From positions 1 through 7,372 of the forward strand of contig CAZLZJ010000082.1 of the NCBI GenBank assembly GCA_964563975.1: a stretch of 7,372 nt of DNA, written 5' to 3'. Every line of letters begins with the position of its first letter. The first letter of the stretch is position 1. The stretch comes from JAAYJR01 sp964563975. GTDB taxonomy: Bacteria > Bacteroidota > Bacteroidia > Bacteroidales > Prolixibacteraceae. This document shows, in pieces, positions 1-6,717 of this stretch. A program made the position numbers and the translations under genes. Below the pieces are notes generated by a model, which saw only the letters and a list, made by a program, of their open reading frames with translations, did no database searches and was not told where the DNA came from.

Positions 1-883
1 CTTTTATCTCTTTTAAATCTTCTGGCTCATTATAGTAATTCATAATCCAGCGCTGGGCAGGTTTGCCATATTTCCTGGCCACATCAACAGTGCGCCGGGT
101 TATCGATTTAAAATAGCTGCGGGGAAGCGAATAGTTCAGAATTGTAGTACTGAAAACATCAAACTCCTCTGTCCCGCACACCTTATCCCAATCGTCATAC
201 CCTCTATTCTCCTTTACATAATATGTGTTGATGGTAGCATGTACGCAGCAGGTTATTTTACTTGCAGGACGAATCTTCTTAATAATTGCCGAAGCTTCCT
301 GAAGGATCTCCAATGCACTATTTTCCCTGAAAGCAATAACCTCCTTTGTCATAAGTCGTGGCATCTCATAGCCATAGAGCTCTTTAAATTTAGCCCGGCA
401 AACAGGACAGTAGCATGCCCAATCATCACCGGGACCTCCGGTGATTGATGCATAACTCTTGGGAAGTGCATAATGGGGCTCATCCCAGAAAAAACCATCT
501 GAATCTACCCCGGTAGCAAGCTTTGTGCAAATACCGTAAAAGTAATCCCTGAAAGCTTTTGTATTGAAGCATGCTGCAGGAAGAGATTCGCCGGTGAAAG
601 CAGAAACCTGCCTGTTTCCCGGGTTATTGGTTAAAAAGTTACTTGGAGGCTCCCCTCCAAACCATTTCCCTATACCCCAGGTGTCAAGATAAACCTTCAT
701 ACCAAGGTCCTTGCCAACTTTGGTTATACTTACAATATTGGGAAACCAAAAATCAATATCAAATTCTGAAAGGGCCAGAATCACCGCATTGCAGTTATGG
801 CGGATCATCTCCTTAAAATCTTTTTCAGCATGCTCGGGGTAGTTTAACCCGTAATAACTTACTCCTGTTTCTTTTACACTCAT
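1..883 (-). CDS. Glycoside-hydrolase-like TIM-barrel protein, C-terminus cut off by window edge
   Basis: The first 294 codons of a gene whose 3' end lies beyond the left edge; the frame is open from the ATG at 883-881 to base 2. No signal peptide is visible (it begins MSVKETGVSYYGLNYPEHAE), so the product should be cytoplasmic, unlike its neighbours. The fold reads as a (beta/alpha)8 barrel: YYGLN at residues 10-14, NAVILALSEFDID (32-44), MKVYLDTWG (62-70), then DGFFWDEPHY (129-138), where D134-E135 sit where a catalytic acid of GH42/GH-A-like barrels would end strand 4. A CYCPVC cluster (C157, C159, C162) follows, a feature I associate with several beta-galactosidase-like barrels and possibly metal-binding. 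The exact family is not recognised. It lies 98 nt downstream of the GH20-like gene and probably belongs to the same transcription unit. Likely role: intracellular processing of a glycan fragment released by the exported enzymes (inference). Confidence 0.8.
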   Translation of the reverse strand, partial: MSVKETGVSYYGLNYPEHAEKDFKEMIRHNCNAVILALSEFDIDFWFPNIVSITKVGKDLGMKVYLDTWGIGKWFGGEPPSNFLTNNPGNRQVSAFTGESLPAACFNTKAFRDYFYGICTKLATGVDSDGFFWDEPHYALPKSYASITGGPGDDWACYCPVCRAKFKELYGYEMPRLMTKEVIAFRENSALEILQEASAIIKKIRPASKITCCVHATINTYYVKENRGYDDWDKVCGTEEFDVFSTTILNYSLPRSYFKSITRRTVDVARKYGKPAQRWIMNYYNEPEDLKEIK

Positions 884-981
884 TATATATATTTTTTATT
901 ATTAATCTTTATTATTCAGCTGCAAATCTTTTTGTTATCAATTACTTTCCCGGGAAATTATCCGCGACTTTTATGCCATCA
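884..981. other. 98-nt intergenic gap with a 12-bp perfect palindrome
   Basis: The gap between the GH20-like gene and the left-edge gene is A+T-rich. It contains TTTCCCGGGAAA at 946-957, a perfect palindrome with no loop. No T-run follows it on the minus strand, so it does not look like an intrinsic terminator. No good TAnnTTTG promoter box was found; the nearest is AAGATTTG on the minus strand (930-923), which lacks a properly spaced upstream TTTG. The two genes are therefore most simply read as one transcription unit, but an operator or processing site cannot be excluded. Confidence 0.3.
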
Positions 982-2040
982 CTATTTACCCTTTTCGTAG
1001 CTGTTTTTTGCATCTCCCATAAGATCAATAGCTTTAAGTATTGTAGGAGAAAACCTTTTTATTGTAGGCATCCAGAATGTCTGCATAAATCCCATTAATC
1101 TACTGTCATCTATATGCTTAGAACAAAAAGAGACAGTATTGCCAATAGACTTTTCGTTTGTTGCGCGAAAATCAGCTCCGGGCCGAGCATGAAAACTTCC
1201 GGTTGGCACCTGGTCATAACCCTCCCTTTCAAGGTCAATATAAGCTTTAACATAAGTCTTGCCGGGGTCAAACTCCTCTCCATAATACCAGTTACTTTGA
1301 ATGACCGATTTAGGCATCATTTTAAAAAACTTATCAGGGTTATGCCACACATAATCGGACCATACCCATGGCCTTACCCTCCTTGAAAGTGCCTCAGAAA
1401 TATAAAAATAGAGGTCTCCCCACCAAAGGTCATTTTGCCTTATTACTATATAATCAAAATGTTTTTGATGATTATAAGTCTCTTCGTCCATGCCAAAATG
1501 GATAAACCGGGGATTGTCAAAAATCTCAATTGCCTCGGCTATAAGGTCTTTACATACCTTATAGTAAGGAGTTGTAGATACCATCATTGAATATTTGCCG
1601 AGCCATGCATCATGAGTAGCTGCAAAATTAAGCATTGGTATTGGTTCAATGCCATGACTTCTGATTTTAACAAGTTCTTCCCGCAATCTATCCGGTGTCC
1701 ATGAATTTTTTAATGATATCTCCGGATGAGACCGCCAAAGAACTGAATCGTCAAGATTTATCAGAACCATATTTATACCGCGCTCTGCCATTCTTTTTAT
1801 TGCACCATCCCACACCGGCTGGTCAGGCTCAAACTCTTTACGGATGCCGCCCCAATGGCGGATGCCCCCTGCAAAATTAAAAGAGAGGTGCATCAGGCAT
1901 GCCCATATCTTTGCCGAAGGCTCTTCATTTTGTTGCTGCCCGCTCCATTGCGGTCCGGCAGAGGCAGAAAGAATACCCGGCATACAGCCTGCCACTCCGG
2001 CAGCTGAAAGTTGTTTAATGAAATTTCTTCTGTCTGTCAT
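982..2040 (-). CDS. Tat-exported GH20-like TIM-barrel glycoside hydrolase
   Basis: A 352-residue protein. The N-terminus has a twin-arginine signal (DRRNFIK, residues 3-9) and a short hydrophobic stretch. It then offers either a lipobox-like VAGC (16-19) or an AxA-type signal peptidase site (ASA, 26-28), so it is exported folded and may be lipidated. The barrel begins around residue 45. FIHFGMDEE (179-187) resembles the H-x-G-x-D-E signature of GH20 beta-N-acetylhexosaminidases, which makes D185 the likely polarising residue and E186 the acid/base. WVWSDYVWH (225-233) resembles the tryptophan-rich strand of that family. It lacks the N-terminal alpha/beta domain usual in GH20 and is shorter than typical members, so it is a divergent or minimal form. 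It starts 13 nt after the GH89-like gene, so the two are surely co-transcribed. Activity on terminal HexNAc residues is inferred, not shown. Confidence 0.85.
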   Translation of the reverse strand: MTDRRNFIKQLSAAGVAGCMPGILSASAGPQWSGQQQNEEPSAKIWACLMHLSFNFAGGIRHWGGIRKEFEPDQPVWDGAIKRMAERGINMVLINLDDSVLWRSHPEISLKNSWTPDRLREELVKIRSHGIEPIPMLNFAATHDAWLGKYSMMVSTTPYYKVCKDLIAEAIEIFDNPRFIHFGMDEETYNHQKHFDYIVIRQNDLWWGDLYFYISEALSRRVRPWVWSDYVWHNPDKFFKMMPKSVIQSNWYYGEEFDPGKTYVKAYIDLEREGYDQVPTGSFHARPGADFRATNEKSIGNTVSFCSKHIDDSRLMGFMQTFWMPTIKRFSPTILKAIDLMGDAKNSYEKGK

Positions 2041-2053
2041 ATATATATTAATA

Positions 2054-4489
2054 TCATGAATTTATAAATTGCTTTACCAACTCCCCAAGCTCTTTAATTA
2101 TCTCTGCAAGCCTTTCCGGCGAACGAACCTCAGCAGGAGCCATTTCAATCAGGGGTTTATCGTAAAAACGATCCTCAATAATCTTTTTCTGCTCAGCAAA
2201 TTCCTGAGGCCGTTTCCACTCCGAGCGATCACCCGACTTTATACGCTTAAGTACATAATTCCAGAATACCTCCGTTTCAGGCCGGTAAACATACTCAACC
2301 AGCTCATAGTGATGGCTGCGGCAATAACCATTTTCGGAATTTCCTTTTAATGTCTGCTCAGAATGAGGGTTCACAAAAGGAGGAACGCCATTTAATGTTT
2401 TAGCATCATATAACTTCTTCAATGTTGCATTCATTGAATAGTCGTCCGACATAGCTAACAAACGGCTTAAGCAGGCAAGCATCTCCTTGCTCAGGTTTGA
2501 AAGTTTAACAATTTCCGATCTGTCGGCTTTTTTGTGCCTCCACTCCTCCATCTTAACAGAGCTGCGGGCCAAAGTGGCAAATATTGCCCGGTTAGCAACA
2601 GTGCGGGCAATATCAATTGCATCGCGTCTCCACATCTGATCTTCATAATTTGAAACAGCAAGGTCAGATAACCTCTCAAGTGCTTCAGGAATACCTTGCA
2701 AACCTTCAAGTGTCTTCCGATAATCAGAACTCAGTTTATCAAGATGCTCAGGAGTCAAATTAATAAATACTCCACTTGTCAAGGTTCTGAACTGAGGCTC
2801 CCCAACAGGAATTCCGCCACGACTCCAATGCAATGTCTGCGAGGAGTTCAGAAAAGAACCCCAAATAGATTTCATCTCCTGACCAATTTCTTTGGCATAT
2901 CTGTTTTTGCAATATAATCCGGTAGCTTTTTCTATTTCAATATTTGACGGATCCCAACTGTTTTCTGCAAGATATTCAAGCATATAAGTATCACTGTGGG
3001 AGATCTCCGACCAGGCAACCAATCCCACACACTTCTCATCATCAATAACCTCCTGAAGCCGGGGAGTCAGAATTTTATAATCTTCATGTATATCGCTGTT
3101 CTTTGCAAAACCATGAAAAATCCCAAATATCCATGGAAATTTTTTATAAACATCCCAATCGCGATAAGTCACCTTATCATTCTTATCTGCTGTATAATCC
3201 AGTAAAATAGTTTTTTCAGGATCAAACTCTTTTATCAGATTTTGTACTCCCTTATCGGTCCACTGCCACCCGATAAAATCCCAGCTGGCAATAAGAAGAG
3301 GAGCATCCGGGTAATTTTCACGCAACCGCTGTTCTGTTTTCCTGTAAACATAAAGTTTACTTTGCAAGTTTTCGCGATCGCTTTGCCCGAAAACCCTTTC
3401 CGCCATTCCGATTGTATGAAACATTCGCGGAGATCCTCCGCCAAACTCCCTGATATGGGTCTCCGTAAGATTCCAGTATGCATCCCATGCCTCCTGTTTT
3501 TCAATATCCCAAATTGCCTGAGTAGGAAGAGAATATCCCGACTTTTGATTTGTAATAACAGGAAATCCCGGTTTATTTTCATAAAATGATCCCGGAGTAT
3601 GTGAATACCAGTGAGTGATTGTTCCGATATCTTCCGGATGAATAAGTCCGCGCTCACGTGCATATTGCAAAACCTGTTTCCTGAGTTCTCCCCGGTACTT
3701 AAGAGGCCAGAATGAGGTTCGATCATCATAGCTGCGCTGCTTAGCATCAGTATCTTGCTTGTCTACAGGAGGGTAAGATACCTCTTCAGGAAATGCCCTC
3801 TGAAAAAGATCATCAATACCGGTACGAAGCATAAAAAGATTAAACCTCTCTTTCATCAGCCAGTCAATCTCTCTTTTCCAATCATCCAGATCCCAATGCT
3901 CTGCCTGAAACCTATGCAGACCGCGGTGAGCAAAATAGCGAAGACCCCGGTACCGGAAGTGAGGCTTTTCCGAAATGTCTATTCCTGATATCCCGATCTG
4001 TTCTTGACGGGGAATAACATCACCATCCCAAAAATATTCAACCCCGGCCTGCTTGCGAAAAAAATCATATACTGCATAAATAGTGGAACGACCGTTTCCT
4101 CCGGCAAGGATGAGACAATTTGTATTACCGGTTTTTAAAGAAAATATCCGGTAATTATCACTCCCATATTGAATATTAATATCTTCTATCTCTCCTGAAC
4201 GAATCAGTTGATGAACAAGCGGGTTAACTGCATCAGAACCAATAAGAACAATATCTCCTCCGGGAAGACTGGTTTCATCATCGTTTATTTGGTGAATAAC
4301 CGGCCGGTAACCGGTAACCTTTTCCCAAAAATCCATAAAAATATCACCTGCAATTTTATATGCTTCTTCACCTGCCGGAGGAACTAATATCTTCACCTCC
4401 GCAGACAACCGGGAAAATGTCTTTGCCCCATCAGCATTCTGACTAATAAGAATTAATGAACAAAGAACTGAAAGAAAATATTTAATCAT
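2054..4489 (-). CDS. Secreted GH89-like enzyme (alpha-N-acetylglucosaminidase superfamily)
   Basis: An 811-residue protein with a Sec signal peptide (hydrophobic residues 4-16, probable cleavage near 21-22). Residues 30-165 look like the N-terminal alpha/beta domain seen in GH89, GH20 and GH67 enzymes. The barrel starts near 175. WDLDDWKREIDW (199-210) followed by TGIDDLFQRAF (223-233) matches the pattern of human NAGLU (WxxWExEIDWM...TGQEAIWQRV). FHTIGMAERVF (357-367) puts E364 at the position of NAGLU E316. GLVAWSEISHSD (489-500) followed by YLAENSW and NRYA puts E495 at the position of NAGLU E446 (GMAPEGISQN...ELGW...RRYG). The region from about 560 onward fits the helical C-terminal domain, with MWRRDAIDIART (619-630). 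GH89 cleaves terminal alpha-GlcNAc from heparan sulfate or mucin-type glycans. The divergence is considerable, so the precise substrate is open. It is the first gene of a tight pair with the GH20-like gene. Confidence 0.82.
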   Translation of the reverse strand: MIKYFLSVLCSLILISQNADGAKTFSRLSAEVKILVPPAGEEAYKIAGDIFMDFWEKVTGYRPVIHQINDDETSLPGGDIVLIGSDAVNPLVHQLIRSGEIEDINIQYGSDNYRIFSLKTGNTNCLILAGGNGRSTIYAVYDFFRKQAGVEYFWDGDVIPRQEQIGISGIDISEKPHFRYRGLRYFAHRGLHRFQAEHWDLDDWKREIDWLMKERFNLFMLRTGIDDLFQRAFPEEVSYPPVDKQDTDAKQRSYDDRTSFWPLKYRGELRKQVLQYARERGLIHPEDIGTITHWYSHTPGSFYENKPGFPVITNQKSGYSLPTQAIWDIEKQEAWDAYWNLTETHIREFGGGSPRMFHTIGMAERVFGQSDRENLQSKLYVYRKTEQRLRENYPDAPLLIASWDFIGWQWTDKGVQNLIKEFDPEKTILLDYTADKNDKVTYRDWDVYKKFPWIFGIFHGFAKNSDIHEDYKILTPRLQEVIDDEKCVGLVAWSEISHSDTYMLEYLAENSWDPSNIEIEKATGLYCKNRYAKEIGQEMKSIWGSFLNSSQTLHWSRGGIPVGEPQFRTLTSGVFINLTPEHLDKLSSDYRKTLEGLQGIPEALERLSDLAVSNYEDQMWRRDAIDIARTVANRAIFATLARSSVKMEEWRHKKADRSEIVKLSNLSKEMLACLSRLLAMSDDYSMNATLKKLYDAKTLNGVPPFVNPHSEQTLKGNSENGYCRSHHYELVEYVYRPETEVFWNYVLKRIKSGDRSEWKRPQEFAEQKKIIEDRFYDKPLIEMAPAEVRSPERLAEIIKELGELVKQFINS

Positions 4490-4677
4490 AGCTTTGGTTT
4501 ACTTTTATTGTTTTATTAAAGTAGCAACAAACATAATAAAAATGATCAATTCAAAAATCCAATAGCCGTATATTAAATACAATTAGTTCTCTTAAACAAA
4601 GGGGAAAAGATAGATTTATAAACTATCCGGATACCCACATCAGAAGACTATCCATTATCGGTAAGATCAAATTAATC
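4490..4677. other. 188-nt intergenic region between the upstream Tat protein gene and the GH89-like gene
   Basis: This spacer separates two genes on the same strand and holds the candidate promoter described separately. It also has a 10-bp perfect palindrome, TATCCGGATA, at 4624-4633, with a related CTATCC half 24 bp to the right (4648-4653). A weak hairpin GGATA...TATCC can be drawn on the minus strand downstream of the 4678-5616 gene, but it has a long loop and no clean T-run. I see no convincing intrinsic terminator and no small gene. The palindrome could be an operator for a local regulator not present in the window. Confidence 0.35.
4528..4555 (-). promoter_or_regulatory. Candidate Bacteroidota promoter for the GH89-like operon
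   Basis: On the minus strand TATGTTTG (4535-4528) matches the Bacteroidota -7 consensus TAnnTTTG exactly and lies 38 nt before the start codon at 4489. A TTTG (4555-4552) precedes it with a 16-nt spacer, shorter than the usual 19-21, so the -33 assignment is weak. The leader would be about 30 nt and shows no purine-rich ribosome binding site. Confidence 0.45.
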
Positions 4678-5616
4678 TTATCTTTTTTCATCTCCATGTT
4701 TAGCTATCCACTCTTTGGCATATTCTACTGCCTTCAGATTTTTATTGACAAGAGGTGTACAGTGAAAGATCATTCCTTCAATTTCACCTTCATGATATAA
4801 TCTGTGTGCATAATCCAGCTGTTTAACCATAAAATCCTGATCAAGCTCTTTCCTTCCTCCAAAATCCCACATATAGATGCCAAGAAGAGTCCGTTTATCG
4901 GGCACTAACGAACGATATTTTTTAAAGTTCTCATCTATTTTTTGAATGTCCGCACCATTCCATATCCATAGCGAGACGACATCAACATACTGCATATAGG
5001 GCTGAATTGCCGGATGCAGTAGATGAGTATATAACACAATAGCTAAGTCAAGACGTCGCTTATAAGCAAGGGTCTCATCATGAAGCTGTTTCATCTCTTC
5101 CATTGAAAGAGCTGCGGGAGCCGGTTTTGTGCCGTCATCCGGCAGTGCACTTCCACTGAAACGGAAAAAATCATCAAGAAAATATCCTGTAAGGTTAGCC
5201 CTGCTGTCACGTAATCCGAATACATAATCTTTCAAAGTCTGATACGACTCGTTTGACCCCATCGAAAGGGTCCAGGCAATCCGCTTGACATCATCAAACT
5301 GCTTCAGATAATCGCTGCTTTCCGGGATTCCATGTCTGATTACGCACACATTTGGAATTCCCATATATTTAATACCGTCAGCCATGCTGATATCAGGGCT
5401 CAGGGGAATATTGTAAACCCCGTCAGGCCCGTCATAAACTCCCGAGTCGTGCCCCCACATCCAAAGGTGGTCTCTTAAATTTTTCATATATGCCTGGGGA
5501 TTGCCGGTTACTGAACTGTTACAGCCATACCCGAAAGGAAAGGCTCCCAATGTTGACAATGCACCTGCCCCGGTTAGGAGGGACGCATTCTTTAAAAATT
5601 CTCTTCGGTTAATCAT
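4678..5616 (-). CDS. Tat-exported TIM-barrel-like protein of unknown family
   Basis: A 312-residue protein with a textbook twin-arginine signal (NRREFLK, residues 3-9), a hydrophobic stretch (11-29), then a cysteine at 32 in GYGC. The last is a poor lipobox but may still be a Tat lipoprotein site. The body looks like a (beta/alpha)8 barrel: NVCVIRHG (89-96), RIAWTLSMG (112-120), LTGYFLDDFF (142-151) with D148 and D149 at the end of a probable strand 4, LAIVLYTH (191-198), VDVVSLWIWNG (211-221), TLLGIYMWDFGG (243-254) with D251, and MIFHCTP (282-288). Acidic pairs at strand ends and many tryptophans suggest a sugar-binding or hydrolytic site, but I cannot assign a GH family. It lies upstream of the GH89-like gene and is probably part of the same catabolic block. 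No good promoter box was found in its leader; the start was chosen as the ATG that opens the Tat signal. Confidence 0.8.
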   Translation of the reverse strand: MINRREFLKNASLLTGAGALSTLGAFPFGYGCNSSVTGNPQAYMKNLRDHLWMWGHDSGVYDGPDGVYNIPLSPDISMADGIKYMGIPNVCVIRHGIPESSDYLKQFDDVKRIAWTLSMGSNESYQTLKDYVFGLRDSRANLTGYFLDDFFRFSGSALPDDGTKPAPAALSMEEMKQLHDETLAYKRRLDLAIVLYTHLLHPAIQPYMQYVDVVSLWIWNGADIQKIDENFKKYRSLVPDKRTLLGIYMWDFGGRKELDQDFMVKQLDYAHRLYHEGEIEGMIFHCTPLVNKNLKAVEYAKEWIAKHGDEKR

Positions 5617-5732
5617 GATTTTTATTTTTATAAAGTTAACTTATATAATCAATAACCCTATTATCCCTGAACCCATAAATTGTTGTTTTTTCAGCAGGAG
5701 ACTCTCCGTCCAAACAGCTGTTTAAATTTAAG
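5617..5732. repeat. Intergenic inverted repeats between the TAC operon and the GH block
   Basis: This 116-nt gap contains two inverted repeats: AAACAGCTGTTT at 5712-5723, a perfect palindrome just beyond the stop of the SecB-like gene, and GGAG-ACT-CTCC at 5697-5707. CAGC at 5692-5695 can also pair with GCTG at 5717-5720 to enclose the second hairpin. Neither is followed by a T-run on the minus strand, so a standard intrinsic terminator for the TAC operon is not supported, although the structure may slow or end transcription. No clear promoter for the downstream Tat protein gene is visible. Confidence 0.3.
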
Positions 5733-6152
5733 TTATCTGAATTTTAAAGGCAAAACCAATGCCGGCATACCCATCCGATATACTGTATTGTTAATCAACT
5801 CCCTAAAAAATGGCCATAAAAGCATTCCCAAAGTCAAAGCCGAAAAAACTTTCATAAATTCTTTCGATATTGTAACATCCTTTGTGATATTGTATCGAAC
5901 TACATATTTGGCCAGTATTTTAATTGCAACATCTTCTTTCGACTCATCCTTAGCTGAAAACTTATATGTATAAATAATTTTTAAAATTGTATTTTCTTGC
6001 TTAAAAATATACTTCTCATCAACATCGAAATTTAAAGTAGATGACACAAATTCCTCTTTGAATTTTAAGTTTAAATCTATTAAATAAATTGTGTCTAAAT
6101 CTAATGATTCAACTATACTTTTGTACTCTTCCGGTGATATTTTTGGTTTCAT
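5733..6152 (-). CDS. SecB-like chaperone of a toxin-antitoxin-chaperone module
   Basis: A 139-residue protein, close to the usual SecB length and without a signal peptide. Residues 25-95 alternate in a beta-rich pattern: FKEEFVSSTLNFDVDEKYIF, ILKIIYTYKFSAKD and AIKILAKYVVRYNI. The C-terminal part, FSALTLGMLLWPFFRELI (103-120) followed by NNTVYRMGMPALVLPL (121-136), follows the SecB-family plan of a helix with (W/F)PxxRE, then a T-x-R-x-G-x-P-x-L-x-LP tail. SecB binds unfolded clients as a tetramer. SecB-like proteins encoded beside toxin-antitoxin pairs, such as Rv1957 of Mycobacterium tuberculosis, protect the antitoxin from aggregation and degradation. It begins 23 nt after the HicB-type gene and is the last gene of the operon, the usual TAC position. 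A general export role is possible too, but the gene order favours the TAC role. Confidence 0.8.
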   Translation of the reverse strand: MKPKISPEEYKSIVESLDLDTIYLIDLNLKFKEEFVSSTLNFDVDEKYIFKQENTILKIIYTYKFSAKDESKEDVAIKILAKYVVRYNITKDVTISKEFMKVFSALTLGMLLWPFFRELINNTVYRMGMPALVLPLKFR

Positions 6153-6175
6153 ATTCTCTGATAAATTAAAAATTT

Positions 6176-6715
6176 TTAAGCAATTTTTTGATAAGGATCA
6201 CTATAATCCATGACCCAGTCATTAGGATATTGCAATGTTGCTTTTTGATAACGAAGCTGATTTGTAACTTCGTAATGATGCTTTTCAAGCTTATTGCAAA
6301 TCTCAAAAAGTTTATTCATTAAAACATTTTCAGTACTCTTTTTTTCTACGGCAGCAGTAATGATCTGATTTAAATAAAGATTAAGAGAAATATCCATCTC
6401 CTTTGCCTGATTCACCAAATTTGCATGGATAGCAGGAGAAGTTCTCACATTAAAAACCCCCCTAAATCTTTCAGCTTCTTCTTGCTTAGGTGCAGGTATA
6501 AACTTGCCAGCATTGAATAAAAATTCAATGAATGCATTTTTTTCTTCTATAAAACTCTTTAAAGCTTCTGCTTGAGTTTCACCACGACCATAGCAGGCAA
6601 ACTTTCCTAACTCCCTGGCATAAGCAATAAACCAGCTTTCGCCGTCCTCAACCTCTTTCTCAATAATAATATTATAATCTAAAGCTTTATAATATTTTAA
6701 ATCTTTGTTTGACAT
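6176..6715 (-). CDS. hicB: HicB-type antitoxin with RHH domain and C-terminal extension
   Basis: A 179-residue protein. Residues 13-67 match the HicB partially degraded RNase H-like fold: YNIIIEKEVEDGESWFIAYA, ELGKFACYGRGETQAEAL, then a helix with FIEEKNAFIEFL. Residues 84-123 read as a ribbon-helix-helix DNA-binding domain, with FRGVFNVRTSPAIHANL, QAKEMDISLN and LYLNQIITAAVE. The domain order is the classical one for HicB antitoxins that both block HicA and repress their own operon. Unusually, about 55 residues follow the RHH, including LMNKLFEICNKLEKHH and an aromatic-rich tail YPNDWVMDYSDPY (163-175). With a SecB-like gene next door, this tail is a candidate chaperone-addiction segment (inference). 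The gene starts 2 nt after the hicA-like stop, so translation is probably coupled. Confidence 0.85.
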   Translation of the reverse strand: MSNKDLKYYKALDYNIIIEKEVEDGESWFIAYARELGKFACYGRGETQAEALKSFIEEKNAFIEFLFNAGKFIPAPKQEEAERFRGVFNVRTSPAIHANLVNQAKEMDISLNLYLNQIITAAVEKKSTENVLMNKLFEICNKLEKHHYEVTNQLRYQKATLQYPNDWVMDYSDPYQKIA

Positions 6716-6717
6716 AA

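Noticed and set aside
239..448. Plus-strand 69-codon open frame and similar plus-strand frames through 1-5973
   Set aside because: They are antisense shadows of the minus-strand genes with no recognisable protein features or upstream signals.
946..957. TTTCCCGGGAAA as a transcription terminator after the GH20-like gene
   Set aside because: It has no loop and no T-run on the minus strand; kept only as a palindrome in the intergenic entry.
3235..3747. 170-codon minus-strand open frame inside the GH89-like gene
   Set aside because: It lies wholly within the 811-codon gene in another frame, has no domain pattern, and the main frame carries the family motifs.
5631..5638. TAACTTTA on the minus strand as a -7 box for the 4678-5616 gene
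   Set aside because: It misses the final G of TAnnTTTG and the nearest TTG upstream is only 11 nt away, too close for a -33 element.
5652..5669. A stretch resembling the I-SceI homing endonuclease site (about 15 of 18 positions on one strand)
   Set aside because: No intron, intein or homing endonuclease gene is present and the match is imperfect in noncoding A+T-rich DNA; most simply a coincidence.
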